A stretch of 52,127 nucleotides of DNA from the NCBI GenBank assembly GCA_009840355.1, contig VXNZ01000029.1:12687-64813 (forward strand). Reading direction: 5' to 3'. Positions 41,199 to 49,617 of the stretch are shown piece by piece (position 1 is the first letter of the stretch; each line of letters opens with the position of its first letter). The position numbers and the translations under genes are program-made. The DNA is from Chloroflexota bacterium (GTDB lineage Bacteria > Chloroflexota > Dehalococcoidia > Lucifugimonadales > JADFKI01). The notes under the pieces are model-generated. The model searched no databases. It was not told where the DNA came from and saw nothing but the letters and a program-made list of their open reading frames with translations.

Positions 41199-42431
41199 AT
41201 GAAGATTAGCTGGTTCCACTTGATGCCCTATCGGTTTTTGCCGAAGGACTTCGAGGACAAGTATCGCAGCGTCTGGGTCGATGTGCCCAGTCATTTGTTC
41301 GAGGCGGACAAAGCGCATCAACTCTACAACGAATACCTTGACGAGCTGGAGTTCGCGGACGAGGTTGGCTTCGACGGCATCTGCGTCAACGAGCATCACA
41401 ACAACGCTTACGGCATCATGCCCAGCCCGAACATCACCGCCGCCACGCTGACCCGCCGCACTAGCAACGCCGCGATCATCGTTCTGGGAAACAGCCTCGC
41501 GTTGTACAACCCACCGTTGCGAGTCGCCGAGGAGTTCGCAATGCTCGACTGCATCAGCGGCGGCAGGCTTGTCGCGGGGTTTCCGGTCGGCACATCCATG
41601 GACACGAACTTCGCTTATGGTGTCAACCCGGCGATTTTGCGCGAGAAGTACTACGAAGCGCACGACCTCGTGATGAAGGCTTGGACCGAGCCGGAGATGT
41701 TCTCGTACAACGGCAAGTATAACCAGGTGCGCTACGCCAACATCTGGCCGCGACCGCTCCAAAAGCCGCATCCGCCCGTGTGGATTCCAGGTGGCGGCAG
41801 CGTGGAGACTTGGGAATGGACCAGCCGCATGAACTACGTTTATTGCTACCTGAGCTACTCCGGCTACAAGCGCGGCATCCAGGTGATGGACGGCTTCTGG
41901 AAAGAGATGGAGCGGCTCGGCACGGATGACAACCCGTATCGTGCCGGATTCTTGCAACTGGTGTGCGTTGCCGAGACCGATGAGAAGGCGAAGGAACTTT
42001 ACGCTGAGCATGTGGAATACTTCTACAAGAAGTGCCTGCATGTATATGAAGGCTTCGCGGACGCGCCCGGCTATCGCACAATACGCACGCTGAAAGCAGG
42101 CGCGGTGGCGCAGCTCGGCGCGGCGGCGAACCAGACGAGGCAGGCGATGACTTGGGACGACTTCGTAGAGCAGGGCTATGTGATTGCCGGTAGCCCGAAG
42201 ACCGTCATCGAGAACCTGCGTGGCGCGGTTGAAGGCTTGCGCGTGGGGCATCTGATGGTGCTGTTGCAGATTGGCAGCATGCCCAAAGACCTGACGATGA
42301 AGAACACCGAACTGTTCGCCACGGAAGTGTACCCTGAACTGCAAGGCATGTGGGACGAATACGAAGACCACTGGTGGCCGCAACCCATCGAAGAGCGCGA
42401 AGTCGCGGGTATGGCGTCGGCAGGTCCGTAG
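41199..42431 (+). CDS. LLM-class flavin-dependent oxidoreductase (bacterial luciferase-like)
   Basis: 410 residues with the luciferase-like TIM barrel: an ISWFHLMPYRFL start, FADEVGFDGICVNEHHNN, IIVLGNSLALYNPPLRVAEEFAMLD and SGGRLVAGFPVGTSMD (flavin and phosphate side), then HPPVWIPGGGSVETWEW. It probably uses FMN or F420 to oxidise an organic substrate that is not predictable. A long C-terminal region includes a GSPKTVIENLR block. GGAGG precedes the ATG at 41199. It is followed by an alpha/beta hydrolase-fold gene 124 bases downstream, compatible with a catabolic pair. Confidence 0.88.
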   Translation: MKISWFHLMPYRFLPKDFEDKYRSVWVDVPSHLFEADKAHQLYNEYLDELEFADEVGFDGICVNEHHNNAYGIMPSPNITAATLTRRTSNAAIIVLGNSLALYNPPLRVAEEFAMLDCISGGRLVAGFPVGTSMDTNFAYGVNPAILREKYYEAHDLVMKAWTEPEMFSYNGKYNQVRYANIWPRPLQKPHPPVWIPGGGSVETWEWTSRMNYVYCYLSYSGYKRGIQVMDGFWKEMERLGTDDNPYRAGFLQLVCVAETDEKAKELYAEHVEYFYKKCLHVYEGFADAPGYRTIRTLKAGAVAQLGAAANQTRQAMTWDDFVEQGYVIAGSPKTVIENLRGAVEGLRVGHLMVLLQIGSMPKDLTMKNTELFATEVYPELQGMWDEYEDHWWPQPIEEREVAGMASAGP

Positions 42432-42459
42432 GCGGGCGGTGCGAAATGAAGCTACTGTT

Positions 42460-42481
42460 GGGCAGGCTGCGATGCCTGCCC
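42460..42481 (+). terminator. Hairpin after the LLM oxidoreductase gene
   Basis: GGGCAGGC (42460-42467) pairs perfectly with GCCTGCCC (42474-42481) across a 6-base loop, 29 bases past the stop. The following U-run is poor (ATATCTT). Confidence 0.45.
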
Positions 42482-42554
42482 ATATCTTGCGCGGAAGTAA
42501 GCGCAGTGTTCTTACTTCTTTAACATCTCGAATTCATCAGAGGTAGAGTTTGAA

Positions 42555-43349
42555 ATGGTCTCGCAGCAGAATGAACAGGTCTTGGCGATTGGCGGCGGCG
42601 ATGTGCAAGTCGCCAGCAAGGGCAGCGGTGAGCCGCTGGTATATCTGCACGGCGCATTTGGCTACCGTGGGTGGCATCCGTTCTTGGACGCGCTCGCGGA
42701 AGACTTCACCGTGTATGCGCCGGTGCAACCGGGCTTTGTGGATGGCGCGCCCGGTCCCGACGACATTGATGATATGCTCGACCTGACGCTGTACCACTTC
42801 GACCTGCTGGAAGCGCTCGGACTGGAAGCTCCGAATATTGCGGGGCATTTTCTAGGCGGGATGATAGCCGCGGAGATGGCGGCGCTTCGCCCGACGAGCG
42901 TGGGCAAGCTGGTGCTCGCTGCGCCGGCAGGCCTCTGGCTGGATGACGATCCCGGCGTGGACTACTTTGCCACGCCAGCCAACGAACTGCGCAATGTGCT
43001 GTTCGCGCACGCGAATTCGGATGCGGCGGAAAACCTGATGCCCGAACCAAAAGACGACCTAGAACGCGGCACGCAGATAATCGAGCGCGTGCGATCCTTG
43101 GCGACCGTCGGCAAGTTCCTATGGCCAATCCCCGACAAGGGCTTGAAAAAGCGAATGTCGCGCATCAAGGCTGATACGCTAGTCGTCGTGGGCGAGCAAG
43201 ACAAGATAGTGCCACCATCTTACGGCAGCGAATTCGCCAGCCGCATATCGGGCGCGACGGCGCAGACGATAACGGGCGCGGGACACATGATGATGCTGGA
43301 GCAGGCGGGGGAGTTTGCGGAGGCGGTGCGGTTTTTTTTGCGGGAGTGA
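42555..43349 (+). CDS. Alpha/beta hydrolase-fold protein with the catalytic Ser replaced by Phe
   Basis: 264 residues. The fold is clear: VYLHGAFGYRGW (oxyanion HG), a cap region after residue 125, VVVGEQDKIVP (acid D216) and ITGAGHMMMLEQ (H244). The nucleophile elbow, normally GHSLGG, reads AGHFLGGMIAAEM: codon TTT at 42849-42851 puts Phe99 where Ser is expected. Ser to Phe needs only one base (TCT to TTT). It therefore cannot act as an ordinary serine hydrolase; it may be a dead enzyme, a binding protein or an assembly error. GAGGTAGAG precedes the ATG at 42555. Confidence 0.85.
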   Translation: MVSQQNEQVLAIGGGDVQVASKGSGEPLVYLHGAFGYRGWHPFLDALAEDFTVYAPVQPGFVDGAPGPDDIDDMLDLTLYHFDLLEALGLEAPNIAGHFLGGMIAAEMAALRPTSVGKLVLAAPAGLWLDDDPGVDYFATPANELRNVLFAHANSDAAENLMPEPKDDLERGTQIIERVRSLATVGKFLWPIPDKGLKKRMSRIKADTLVVVGEQDKIVPPSYGSEFASRISGATAQTITGAGHMMMLEQAGEFAEAVRFFLRE

Positions 43350-43452
43350 TTGTCGAAAACAGCATTATGTTTATAAGAAGTCCACAACTCTTCTTGTAGA
43401 TGACTGTAAGGAGACTATACTGTGCGAAATTCAAAGCCGTTACTAGGTTGTA

Positions 43453-43583
43453 TGGACAATTGGGGCATTCCCGTGAAAGCGGGAATCCAGAACCTCTAAT
43501 GTAGCATTTTGATATATTGACGCCACTTGGAGGCGCTGGATTCCTGCTTCCGCAGGAATGCGGGCCTAATTGTGAATTGTCCA
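43453..43583. repeat. REP/MITE-like element with nested hairpins
   Basis: TGGACAATT (43453-43461) and AATTGTCCA (43575-43583) are inverted ends. Inside, two REP-like palindromes in opposite orientation, CATTCCCGTGAAAGCGGGAATCC and its counterpart near 43538-43560, fold into hairpins. It is non-coding and lies between convergent genes. Confidence 0.65.
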
Positions 43584-43626
43584 CAGAGCCTAGTAGTAAG
43601 TTACAGAAGGCATAGGATGTTTCTGT

Positions 43627-46224
43627 CTAGCCGACGAACCACCCCGCTAACTCGTCGCGGTTGCGGTCTAGCCACGCGGCGTTTAGGCGGATGCGTTCCA
43701 GAGACTGGCGCACGGTGCGCTCGCCGCCGGGCGCGGGGTTGTCCGTGAAGAAACGCTCCACATCGTCGCGCATTTCCAGCGTGGTGAACGCGGATGCGAT
43801 GCCCACGAGCCGCATGATGGCAAAGCCGCCTTCGCCGTAGCGTCTGTCAAGTTCCGCCCAGTTGTCCTTGAGGAATTGCCACGCGAGGTCGCGTCCCTGC
43901 GTGTTGCCGGCGACCAGCGTCATCACGCTCACCGTTTCGTGCACGCGCACCTCGTCGCCGAGCGAGCGGTTCAGCGTTTCTGCGAGCAGCGCCTTGTCCT
44001 CGAACGACGACAGCCCATACAGGAAGCGCACTTTTTCTTCCTGCAACGGCGTGTCGGCGCGGAGCTGCCACATCGCATCGTACTCGGCGCGGCCGCCACG
44101 CTTCGCGGCTAGGCGGAAGACCATACCGCGAATGTCCGGGCTAACACTGCTCGGGTCGTCTGCGTAGGCGGAGAAGCGGGCGGCGGCTTCGCGTAGAGTG
44201 TCTTCGTCGTCGTTGCCGCCGATGTGGTTCAGCACTGTGCTGCGAAGCAGAGCGTCCATGTGCGACTCGCCAGGCTTCTCGTCCCAGCCGACGCTCGCGG
44301 CGACTTGCTGGAACACACTGCGCGAGAACGCTTGGAAATTACCGTAGAACGACTCGTCCGCAAGCAGATTGTCCATGCCGCCCAGGTTGGACGATAGGTC
44401 GGCGCATACCGGCGCGTTGTCTTCGCTGCGATACGCCTCGGCTATCGTGAGGAAGTCTGTCGCAGGGATAATGCCCGCGCGACTGAGCGCGTATGCGTCA
44501 TTCTGAATGCCGAGCCGGTCGATGGGCGTCAGCGTCTTGGAGCGAATTGGTTCAACGAGCTTCTGCAAGTCCGCGCTGGAATAGCGCACACGATAGAAAC
44601 CGTTCTGCACGGGGTTGATTTTCGTCCATGCGTCGTCCGCAGCGCCGTTGTCGGGCACATCCCATGCCAGGAGCTTCGTGTCCATCAGCTTAGACGCGCT
44701 CTCACTGCCGTTGGAAGTGTACACGCCGACTGGCACCTTCCAAAGTGTTTCGTCCGCCTGGCTATCTTCAAGTATGGCGTCATATACGAACCGGCGCTGC
44801 ATCATGTGCAGGTTGATATTGCCGTCTTCGCGCTCGATGCCGACATCCAGCATTGGATAGCCGGTCTGCAGCACCCAACTGTCCATTATCTCCGCAACCG
44901 GCTCGCCGGACACTTCTCCGAGCGCGTTCCACAGGTCGGTTCGGGTCGCGTTGTCGTACTGGTGTGTTGTCAGGTATTTGTTCAAGCCTTTCTGGAATGT
45001 CTCCGCGCCGAGGTAGTCTTCGAGCATGCGCAGTATGGAGCCGCCCTTGCTGTAGCTAATCGCGTCGAACAGCTCGCCAATTTGCGCCGGATTGCTGACT
45101 TCCTGCTCGATGGGATGCGAGTTGCGCAGACCGTCTAGGCTGAGCGCGCGGTTGGTGTCGTTTGAGACGAACTGCGTCCACATTTCCCAGTCGGGGAACA
45201 GCGCGTCCGTCGCCCTGTCGCCCATCCAAGATGCAAAGCTTTCGTTGAGCCAGAGGTCGTTCCACCATTCCATGGTTACGAGGTCGCCGAACCACATGTG
45301 CGCCATTTCGTGGGCGATGATGGCTGCGACAACTTGGCGTGTGCCGACCGATGTGTTCTCCGGATCGACGAGCAGCGCGGTCTCGCGGTAGGTAATCGCT
45401 CCCCAGTTTTCCATCGCGCCGGCGGCGAAGTCCGGGATTGCGAAGTGGTCGAGCTTCGGTAGCGGGTAGGGGATGCCGAAGTAGTCGTTCAGGTATTTCA
45501 GCAGGCGGATGGAAGTGTCCAAGGCGAAACGCCCTTGCTCTTCGTGTCCGCGTGTGGTGAAGACGCGCATTAGTGTACCGTTGTCCGCGACGCCTTCTAT
45601 GTATGACAAGTCGCCCACGACGAAGGCAAGCAGGTAGGTGGACATGATAGGCGTCTCGGCATAGCGTACCGCCTTGACTCCCGGACGCACCTCTTCCTCG
45701 CTGACGATGGGCATGTTGGACTCGGCCACCATGTCCGATGGAACGATGAGCGTGAGGTCAAATATCGCTTTCAGCGCGGGTTCATCCCAGCAGGGGAATG
45801 CGCGGCGCGCGTCCGTCGCTTCCATCTGCGTGGTCGCCAAGTGGCGTTCGTTGCCGTCGATGTCGGTGTAGGTGCTGCGATAGAAGCCACGCAGCTTGTC
45901 GTTCAACTCCCCGGTGAACTCGAAGGCGAGCGCTGCGTTGCCGGCGGGCAATTCACTGCCGAACTCTAGCGTCGCAGTCTCGGCTTCTTCGTCGAAAGAT
46001 ATACTTTGCGCGGGGATAGTCTCGCCGGCGGCCGGCGTTACTGAGCACGACTGAATTTCGATTTCGATGCAGTTCAGCGTGATGGCGCTAGTTGGCGAAA
46101 GCACTTCAATCTGAATCGTTTCGCTGCCGGTGAATGTGAATGTGCTGAAGTCCGGCTCTAGCGTGATGTCGTACTTGGCAGGCTTGACATTCGCCGGGAC
46201 CAGAAATGCGTTTGAAGTGGTCAT
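43627..46224 (-). CDS. M1-family aminopeptidase
   Basis: 865 residues with the full M1 architecture: an N-terminal beta saddle (about 1-200), the thermolysin-like domain with GAMENWG (269-275), HEMAHMWFGD (HExxH at 305-309) and the third zinc ligand in LNESFASWMG (E328), then a beta domain and a long ERAP1-like helical C-terminal domain. It removes N-terminal residues from peptides, probably in the cytoplasm since no signal is present. It resembles eukaryote-like/tricorn-factor M1 enzymes more than E. coli PepN. ATG at 46224. It stands upstream of the repeat element and 61 bases downstream of an enoyl-CoA hydratase gene. Confidence 0.94.
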   Translation of the reverse strand: MTTSNAFLVPANVKPAKYDITLEPDFSTFTFTGSETIQIEVLSPTSAITLNCIEIEIQSCSVTPAAGETIPAQSISFDEEAETATLEFGSELPAGNAALAFEFTGELNDKLRGFYRSTYTDIDGNERHLATTQMEATDARRAFPCWDEPALKAIFDLTLIVPSDMVAESNMPIVSEEEVRPGVKAVRYAETPIMSTYLLAFVVGDLSYIEGVADNGTLMRVFTTRGHEEQGRFALDTSIRLLKYLNDYFGIPYPLPKLDHFAIPDFAAGAMENWGAITYRETALLVDPENTSVGTRQVVAAIIAHEMAHMWFGDLVTMEWWNDLWLNESFASWMGDRATDALFPDWEMWTQFVSNDTNRALSLDGLRNSHPIEQEVSNPAQIGELFDAISYSKGGSILRMLEDYLGAETFQKGLNKYLTTHQYDNATRTDLWNALGEVSGEPVAEIMDSWVLQTGYPMLDVGIEREDGNINLHMMQRRFVYDAILEDSQADETLWKVPVGVYTSNGSESASKLMDTKLLAWDVPDNGAADDAWTKINPVQNGFYRVRYSSADLQKLVEPIRSKTLTPIDRLGIQNDAYALSRAGIIPATDFLTIAEAYRSEDNAPVCADLSSNLGGMDNLLADESFYGNFQAFSRSVFQQVAASVGWDEKPGESHMDALLRSTVLNHIGGNDDEDTLREAAARFSAYADDPSSVSPDIRGMVFRLAAKRGGRAEYDAMWQLRADTPLQEEKVRFLYGLSSFEDKALLAETLNRSLGDEVRVHETVSVMTLVAGNTQGRDLAWQFLKDNWAELDRRYGEGGFAIMRLVGIASAFTTLEMRDDVERFFTDNPAPGGERTVRQSLERIRLNAAWLDRNRDELAGWFVG

Positions 46225-46285
46225 TGATTCCTCTCAGTGATTGTCTCTGATTTGCCAGAGGTCTGTGAGTATGTTTTGAGCGCGG

Positions 46286-47065
46286 CTAGCTCGCCGTCCA
46301 GTTGGGCTTGCGCTTTTCGGAGAACGCCAGCGGTCCCTCTACGAAGTCGTCGGACGCAGCGGCTTTAAGCTGCTCAGAGTATGTGCGGTTGAGAGCGATG
46401 TCAAGTGGCCAGTCGTAGCCGCTCGTTGCCATCTGCTTGCTCGCTCGCGCCGACAGTGGCGCGACTTCTAGGATTTCGTTCGCCCAGCGCTCCGCTGTCG
46501 CCATGAGGTCTGCCAGCGGCACGACTTCGTTGACCAAGCCGAGTCGGTACGCTTCCTGCACGGGTATGCGGCGCGCGGTGAGCAGCATGCCCATAGCAAT
46601 CTTGTATGGGACATGGCGCGGCAGTCTGTGAACGCCGCCCGCGCCGGCAATCAGCCCAACGCGCGGCTCAGGCAAGCCGACCTCTGCGTGGTCTGCGGCG
46701 ATGATAATGTCGCATGCCATGGCGAGTTCCAGCCCACCGCCGAGAGCGTAGCCGTTGACTGCGGCGATTATGGGCTTCCAGCACTCGAAGTTGGATGTGA
46801 TGCCGCCGAATCGGGCAATCTCGCCGGAGCGGTCGCGTCTGCCGCGCTCTGCGGTGTATCGTAGGTCATTGCCGGCGCTGAACGCACGCTCTCCGGTGCC
46901 GGTGAGTATCGCGATCCACGCGTCCGGGTCGTCTCGGAATGCGCTGAATGCATGGTACAGCTCAGCGTTCGCGGGTGGATGCAGCGCGTTCAGGCGTTCG
47001 GGCCTGTTGATGGTTACATAGGCGATGCGCCCCTTCTTTTCGTATGTGATGAATTCGTACGACAT
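46286..47065 (-). CDS. Enoyl-CoA hydratase/isomerase family protein
   Basis: 259 residues, the usual crotonase length. Motifs are VTINRPERLNALHPPANAEL, AFSAGNDLRYTAERGR (oxyanion-hole region), VNGYALGGGLELAMACDIIIA (second oxyanion Gly) and LPEPRVGLIAGAGGVHRLPR. The Glu of the EPRVG block is present; the second catalytic Glu of hydratases is replaced by Gly in AGAGG, so isomerase, hydrolase or decarboxylase activity is possible. It probably acts in fatty- or aromatic-acyl-CoA breakdown. ATG at 47065. It follows the broken nitroreductase gene on the same strand. Confidence 0.87.
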   Translation of the reverse strand: MSYEFITYEKKGRIAYVTINRPERLNALHPPANAELYHAFSAFRDDPDAWIAILTGTGERAFSAGNDLRYTAERGRRDRSGEIARFGGITSNFECWKPIIAAVNGYALGGGLELAMACDIIIAADHAEVGLPEPRVGLIAGAGGVHRLPRHVPYKIAMGMLLTARRIPVQEAYRLGLVNEVVPLADLMATAERWANEILEVAPLSARASKQMATSGYDWPLDIALNRTYSEQLKAAASDDFVEGPLAFSEKRKPNWTAS

Positions 47066-47149
47066 TGCGTTCTCCTAGTTTACACGGCGCGATTCGCCAG
47101 CTTGAATTACAGTGTTTTCGCAGTGGGAATTATACCAGTTTCGGCGGGC

Positions 47150-47761
47150 TTACTTCCTGCCGCCCCAGCTATCCCAGTGGGTAACTTCTTCGATGGGCTT
47201 GCGGCGCGTGGTACCGTAGCGCACGCCGTCCGCCGGGTAGCCGATGGGCAGCAGCGCGGCGGTTTCCACATTATCCGGGATGCCGAATATCTCGCGCACT
47301 TCTCCTTCGAATTGTTTGTGGAATGTGGTGAGCACGCTGCCCAACCCAAGCCCGCGCGCGGCGAGAAGAATGTTCTGCACGGCCGGGTATATGGACGATC
47401 CGGTGGTCAGGTTGGTTGTGCCACCGTGTTCGATGCAGGCGAGCAGCAGAACGGGGGCATCGTCCATGTGCTCAACTAGATGCGTCGCGGAACGAAGTAT
47501 GCGCGGGTTGGCATCTTGCAGTCATTGCAGATTGGGCAGCGCGTTGCGTCCCGCGCGCCGGTATATGTCCGATAGCTTGGCGCGCTTCTCTGCGTCTTGG
47601 ACTATGACGAAATGCCACATCTGGCGGTTCGTGCCGCTCGGCGCCTTGGACCCAGCTTCGAGTATCTTGTCCAGCGCCTCTTGCGGCACCGGGTCCGGCT
47701 TAAAGTAGCGTATTGCTCGTTGCGTGCTGATTGCGTCGAACAGACTTATGTCTTCGTTCAT
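47150..47761 (-). pseudogene. Nitroreductase-family protein interrupted by an in-frame stop
   Basis: Residues 1-79 (ISTQRAIRYFKPDPVPQEAL, then KAPSGTNRQMWHFVIVQD) are the FMN-binding N-terminal half. At 47524-47522 a TGA stops the frame; the same frame continues with LQDANPRILRSATHLVEHM, then MDDAPVLLLACIEHGG and GLGLGSVLTTFHKQFEGEV to 47150. The stop sits in CTGCAATGACTGCAA: the hexamer CTGCAA is duplicated around TGA. Removing nine bases gives ...NLQDANPRIL, a normal nitroreductase sequence. So a 9-base duplication-type insertion created the stop. An internal ATG at 47467 could restart translation of the C-terminal half, but this lacks the flavin phosphate site. Confidence 0.85.
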
Positions 47762-47956
47762 TGTGCGCTCCTGAATGTTGGTCTTCTGTGATGTCCTGTC
47801 AGTGGTTTATGAGTTGATTTCAGTATAGGGACAGAGTGATTATATCGCATTGCACAGTCGCTTTGTGTGCGGCATGAGCGGCGCTCTGATAAGATAGGCG
47901 GGCATCATTTTAGACAAATTGACAGCGATAAAATGTAACACATGGAGGCAACGCAG

Positions 47957-48976
47957 ATGAAGGTCGGCACAGGAATGCGAGGCGGGCTGGTGGCGGACAT
48001 TCCCGAAAACGCTCGTAAGGCGGAAGAGTTGGGCTATGACTTTTTCGCCACGAATGAAACCAAGCACAACCCGTTTGTAACCGCGACGCTGGCGGCGGAA
48101 CATACGAAGCATGCACAGGTGCGAACATCTATCGCGCTGGCATTCGCGCGCAGCCCGATGGACACGGCGTATATGGCGTGGGACTTGCAGTCGCTATCGG
48201 GCGGACGCTTTCAGCTTGGTATGGGCAGTCAGGTGCGGGGGCACATCGTCCGGCGCTTCAACATGCCGTGGGGACGACCGGCGCCGCGTATGCGCGAATA
48301 CATACAGGCGATGCGCCATGTTTGGGACAGTTGGCAACACGGCACGCGCGTGAACTTTCAGGGCGACTTCTATAATTTCAACCTGATGCCGCCGTTCTTC
48401 ACGCCCGATCCGATTGAGTATCCGGACATCAAGATATACATTGCGGCGGTCAACGAGCGGATGCTGCAGGTGGCGGGGGAAGTGTGCGACGGCGTGCTGC
48501 TGCACTCGTTCGGCACATTCAAGTACATCAACGATGTGGTTATACCCAACTTGCAGAAGGGCGCGGACAAGGCGGGCAGATCGCTGTCAGACATCGACAT
48601 AAACGGCGGGGCGTACATCATCACCGGTCCCAGTGAGGAGAGCATAGACCGCAGCCGGCAAGAAGTGAAGAACGCAATATCGTTCTACGCATCTACGCGT
48701 AGCTACGCGCCGGTGATGAATCACCACGGCTGGAACGACACGGCGCAGCGGCTATACCGCATGTCTGTGGATAACAAGTGGGGCGAGATGGGCGCGCTTA
48801 TTACCGACGAGATGCTTGATGAATTCGCCATAGTGGGCGGCTATGATGAAATCGTGGACAAGATTAAGGACACCTACGGTCCGTTCGCTAGCTCGCTAAG
48901 CTTTTCGATTCCTGTGAACTCCGGCGAGGATGAGGAGATACTGAAGGATATGATTGCTCGGTTGCAGGCGGATTAG
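47957..48976 (+). CDS. LLM-class F420-dependent oxidoreductase (TIGR03617-like)
   Basis: 339 residues from ATG at 47957 (GGAGG eight bases upstream); an ATG at 47942 contains that site and is less likely. The luciferase fold starts KVGTGMRGGLVADIPENARK and includes GYDFFATNETKHNPFV, ALAFARSPMDTAYMAWDLQS and SGGRFQLGMGSQVRGHIVRRF, which closely resembles TIGR03617 F420-dependent oxidoreductases. A DIDINGGAYIITG segment and C-terminal IVGGYDEIVDKI complete it. It probably uses F420 or FMN; substrate unknown. It stands alone, convergent with gmk. Confidence 0.88.
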   Translation: MKVGTGMRGGLVADIPENARKAEELGYDFFATNETKHNPFVTATLAAEHTKHAQVRTSIALAFARSPMDTAYMAWDLQSLSGGRFQLGMGSQVRGHIVRRFNMPWGRPAPRMREYIQAMRHVWDSWQHGTRVNFQGDFYNFNLMPPFFTPDPIEYPDIKIYIAAVNERMLQVAGEVCDGVLLHSFGTFKYINDVVIPNLQKGADKAGRSLSDIDINGGAYIITGPSEESIDRSRQEVKNAISFYASTRSYAPVMNHHGWNDTAQRLYRMSVDNKWGEMGALITDEMLDEFAIVGGYDEIVDKIKDTYGPFASSLSFSIPVNSGEDEEILKDMIARLQAD

Positions 48977-49008
48977 TGCCGGAGCAATCGGTGGTTGTGG
49001 GCCGCTGG

Positions 49009-49617
49009 TCAGAAATCGAAGGCGCGCGGCGGGATTCGATTGCGTTCTGCGCGGATGATGTCTTCGATTTCGAGGGCGGCTTTGTCGGTGGCGTCGGTGT
49101 GGTGGACTACGGTGTAGTCGAATTTTTCGGCTTCCCGTAGTTCGTGGCGGGCTTGGTCGATGCGGCGTTGCAGTGTGGCGGTGTCTTCGGTGCCGCGTCC
49201 GCGCAAACGGCGCTCTAGTTCGGCTTCGCTGGGTGGCGCGAGGAATATGAAGAGTGCGTCCGGCGCTAACTGGCGCACGGTCGCCGCGCCCTGCACATCA
49301 ATCTTGAGAATGACATCTTTCCCCATACTCAAGGCATCCATCACCTGTGCCTTAGGCACTCCGTAGTAGTTGCCGTGTACGGTCGCCCACTCCAACAGTT
49401 CGTCATCGGCAATCATTGACTCGAATTGTCGGATACTGACGAAGTGGTAGTCCTCTCCGTCGCGCTCGCTGGCGCGTTTGGGGCGGGTCGTTGCCGTAAC
49501 GGTGAAGTGGTAGGGCGTGCCGACTTCTCTCAGGCGCGAGAGCAGCAGGTCCTTGCCTACGCCGGACGGTCCGGATAATACAAGCAGGAGCGGGTTGCGG
49601 GCGGTTTGCGCGGGCAT
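49009..49617 (-). CDS. gmk: Guanylate kinase
   Basis: 202 residues from ATG at 49617, whose A overlaps the TAA of the upstream TyrA-like gene (TAATG). This start gives PAQTARNPLLLVLSGPSGVG directly before the fold; longer in-frame readings run inside the upstream gene in another frame. Motifs are the P-loop SGPSGVGKDLLLSRL, the GMP-binding TTRPKRASERDGEDYHFV and EWATVHGNYYG, and the lid region ERRLRGRGTED. It phosphorylates GMP to GDP. Translation is coupled to the TyrA-like protein, an unusual pairing. Confidence 0.94.
   Translation of the reverse strand: MPAQTARNPLLLVLSGPSGVGKDLLLSRLREVGTPYHFTVTATTRPKRASERDGEDYHFVSIRQFESMIADDELLEWATVHGNYYGVPKAQVMDALSMGKDVILKIDVQGAATVRQLAPDALFIFLAPPSEAELERRLRGRGTEDTATLQRRIDQARHELREAEKFDYTVVHHTDATDKAALEIEDIIRAERNRIPPRAFDF

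Noticed and set aside
41196-42383. 395-residue frame antisense to the LLM oxidoreductase
   Set aside because: No start signal and no recognisable domain; the opposite strand matches a known family throughout.
47522-47524. TGA in the nitroreductase as selenocysteine or recoded Trp
   Set aside because: The flanking CTGCAA duplication explains the stop; nitroreductases have no catalytic residue there, and other genes in the window use TGA as a normal stop.
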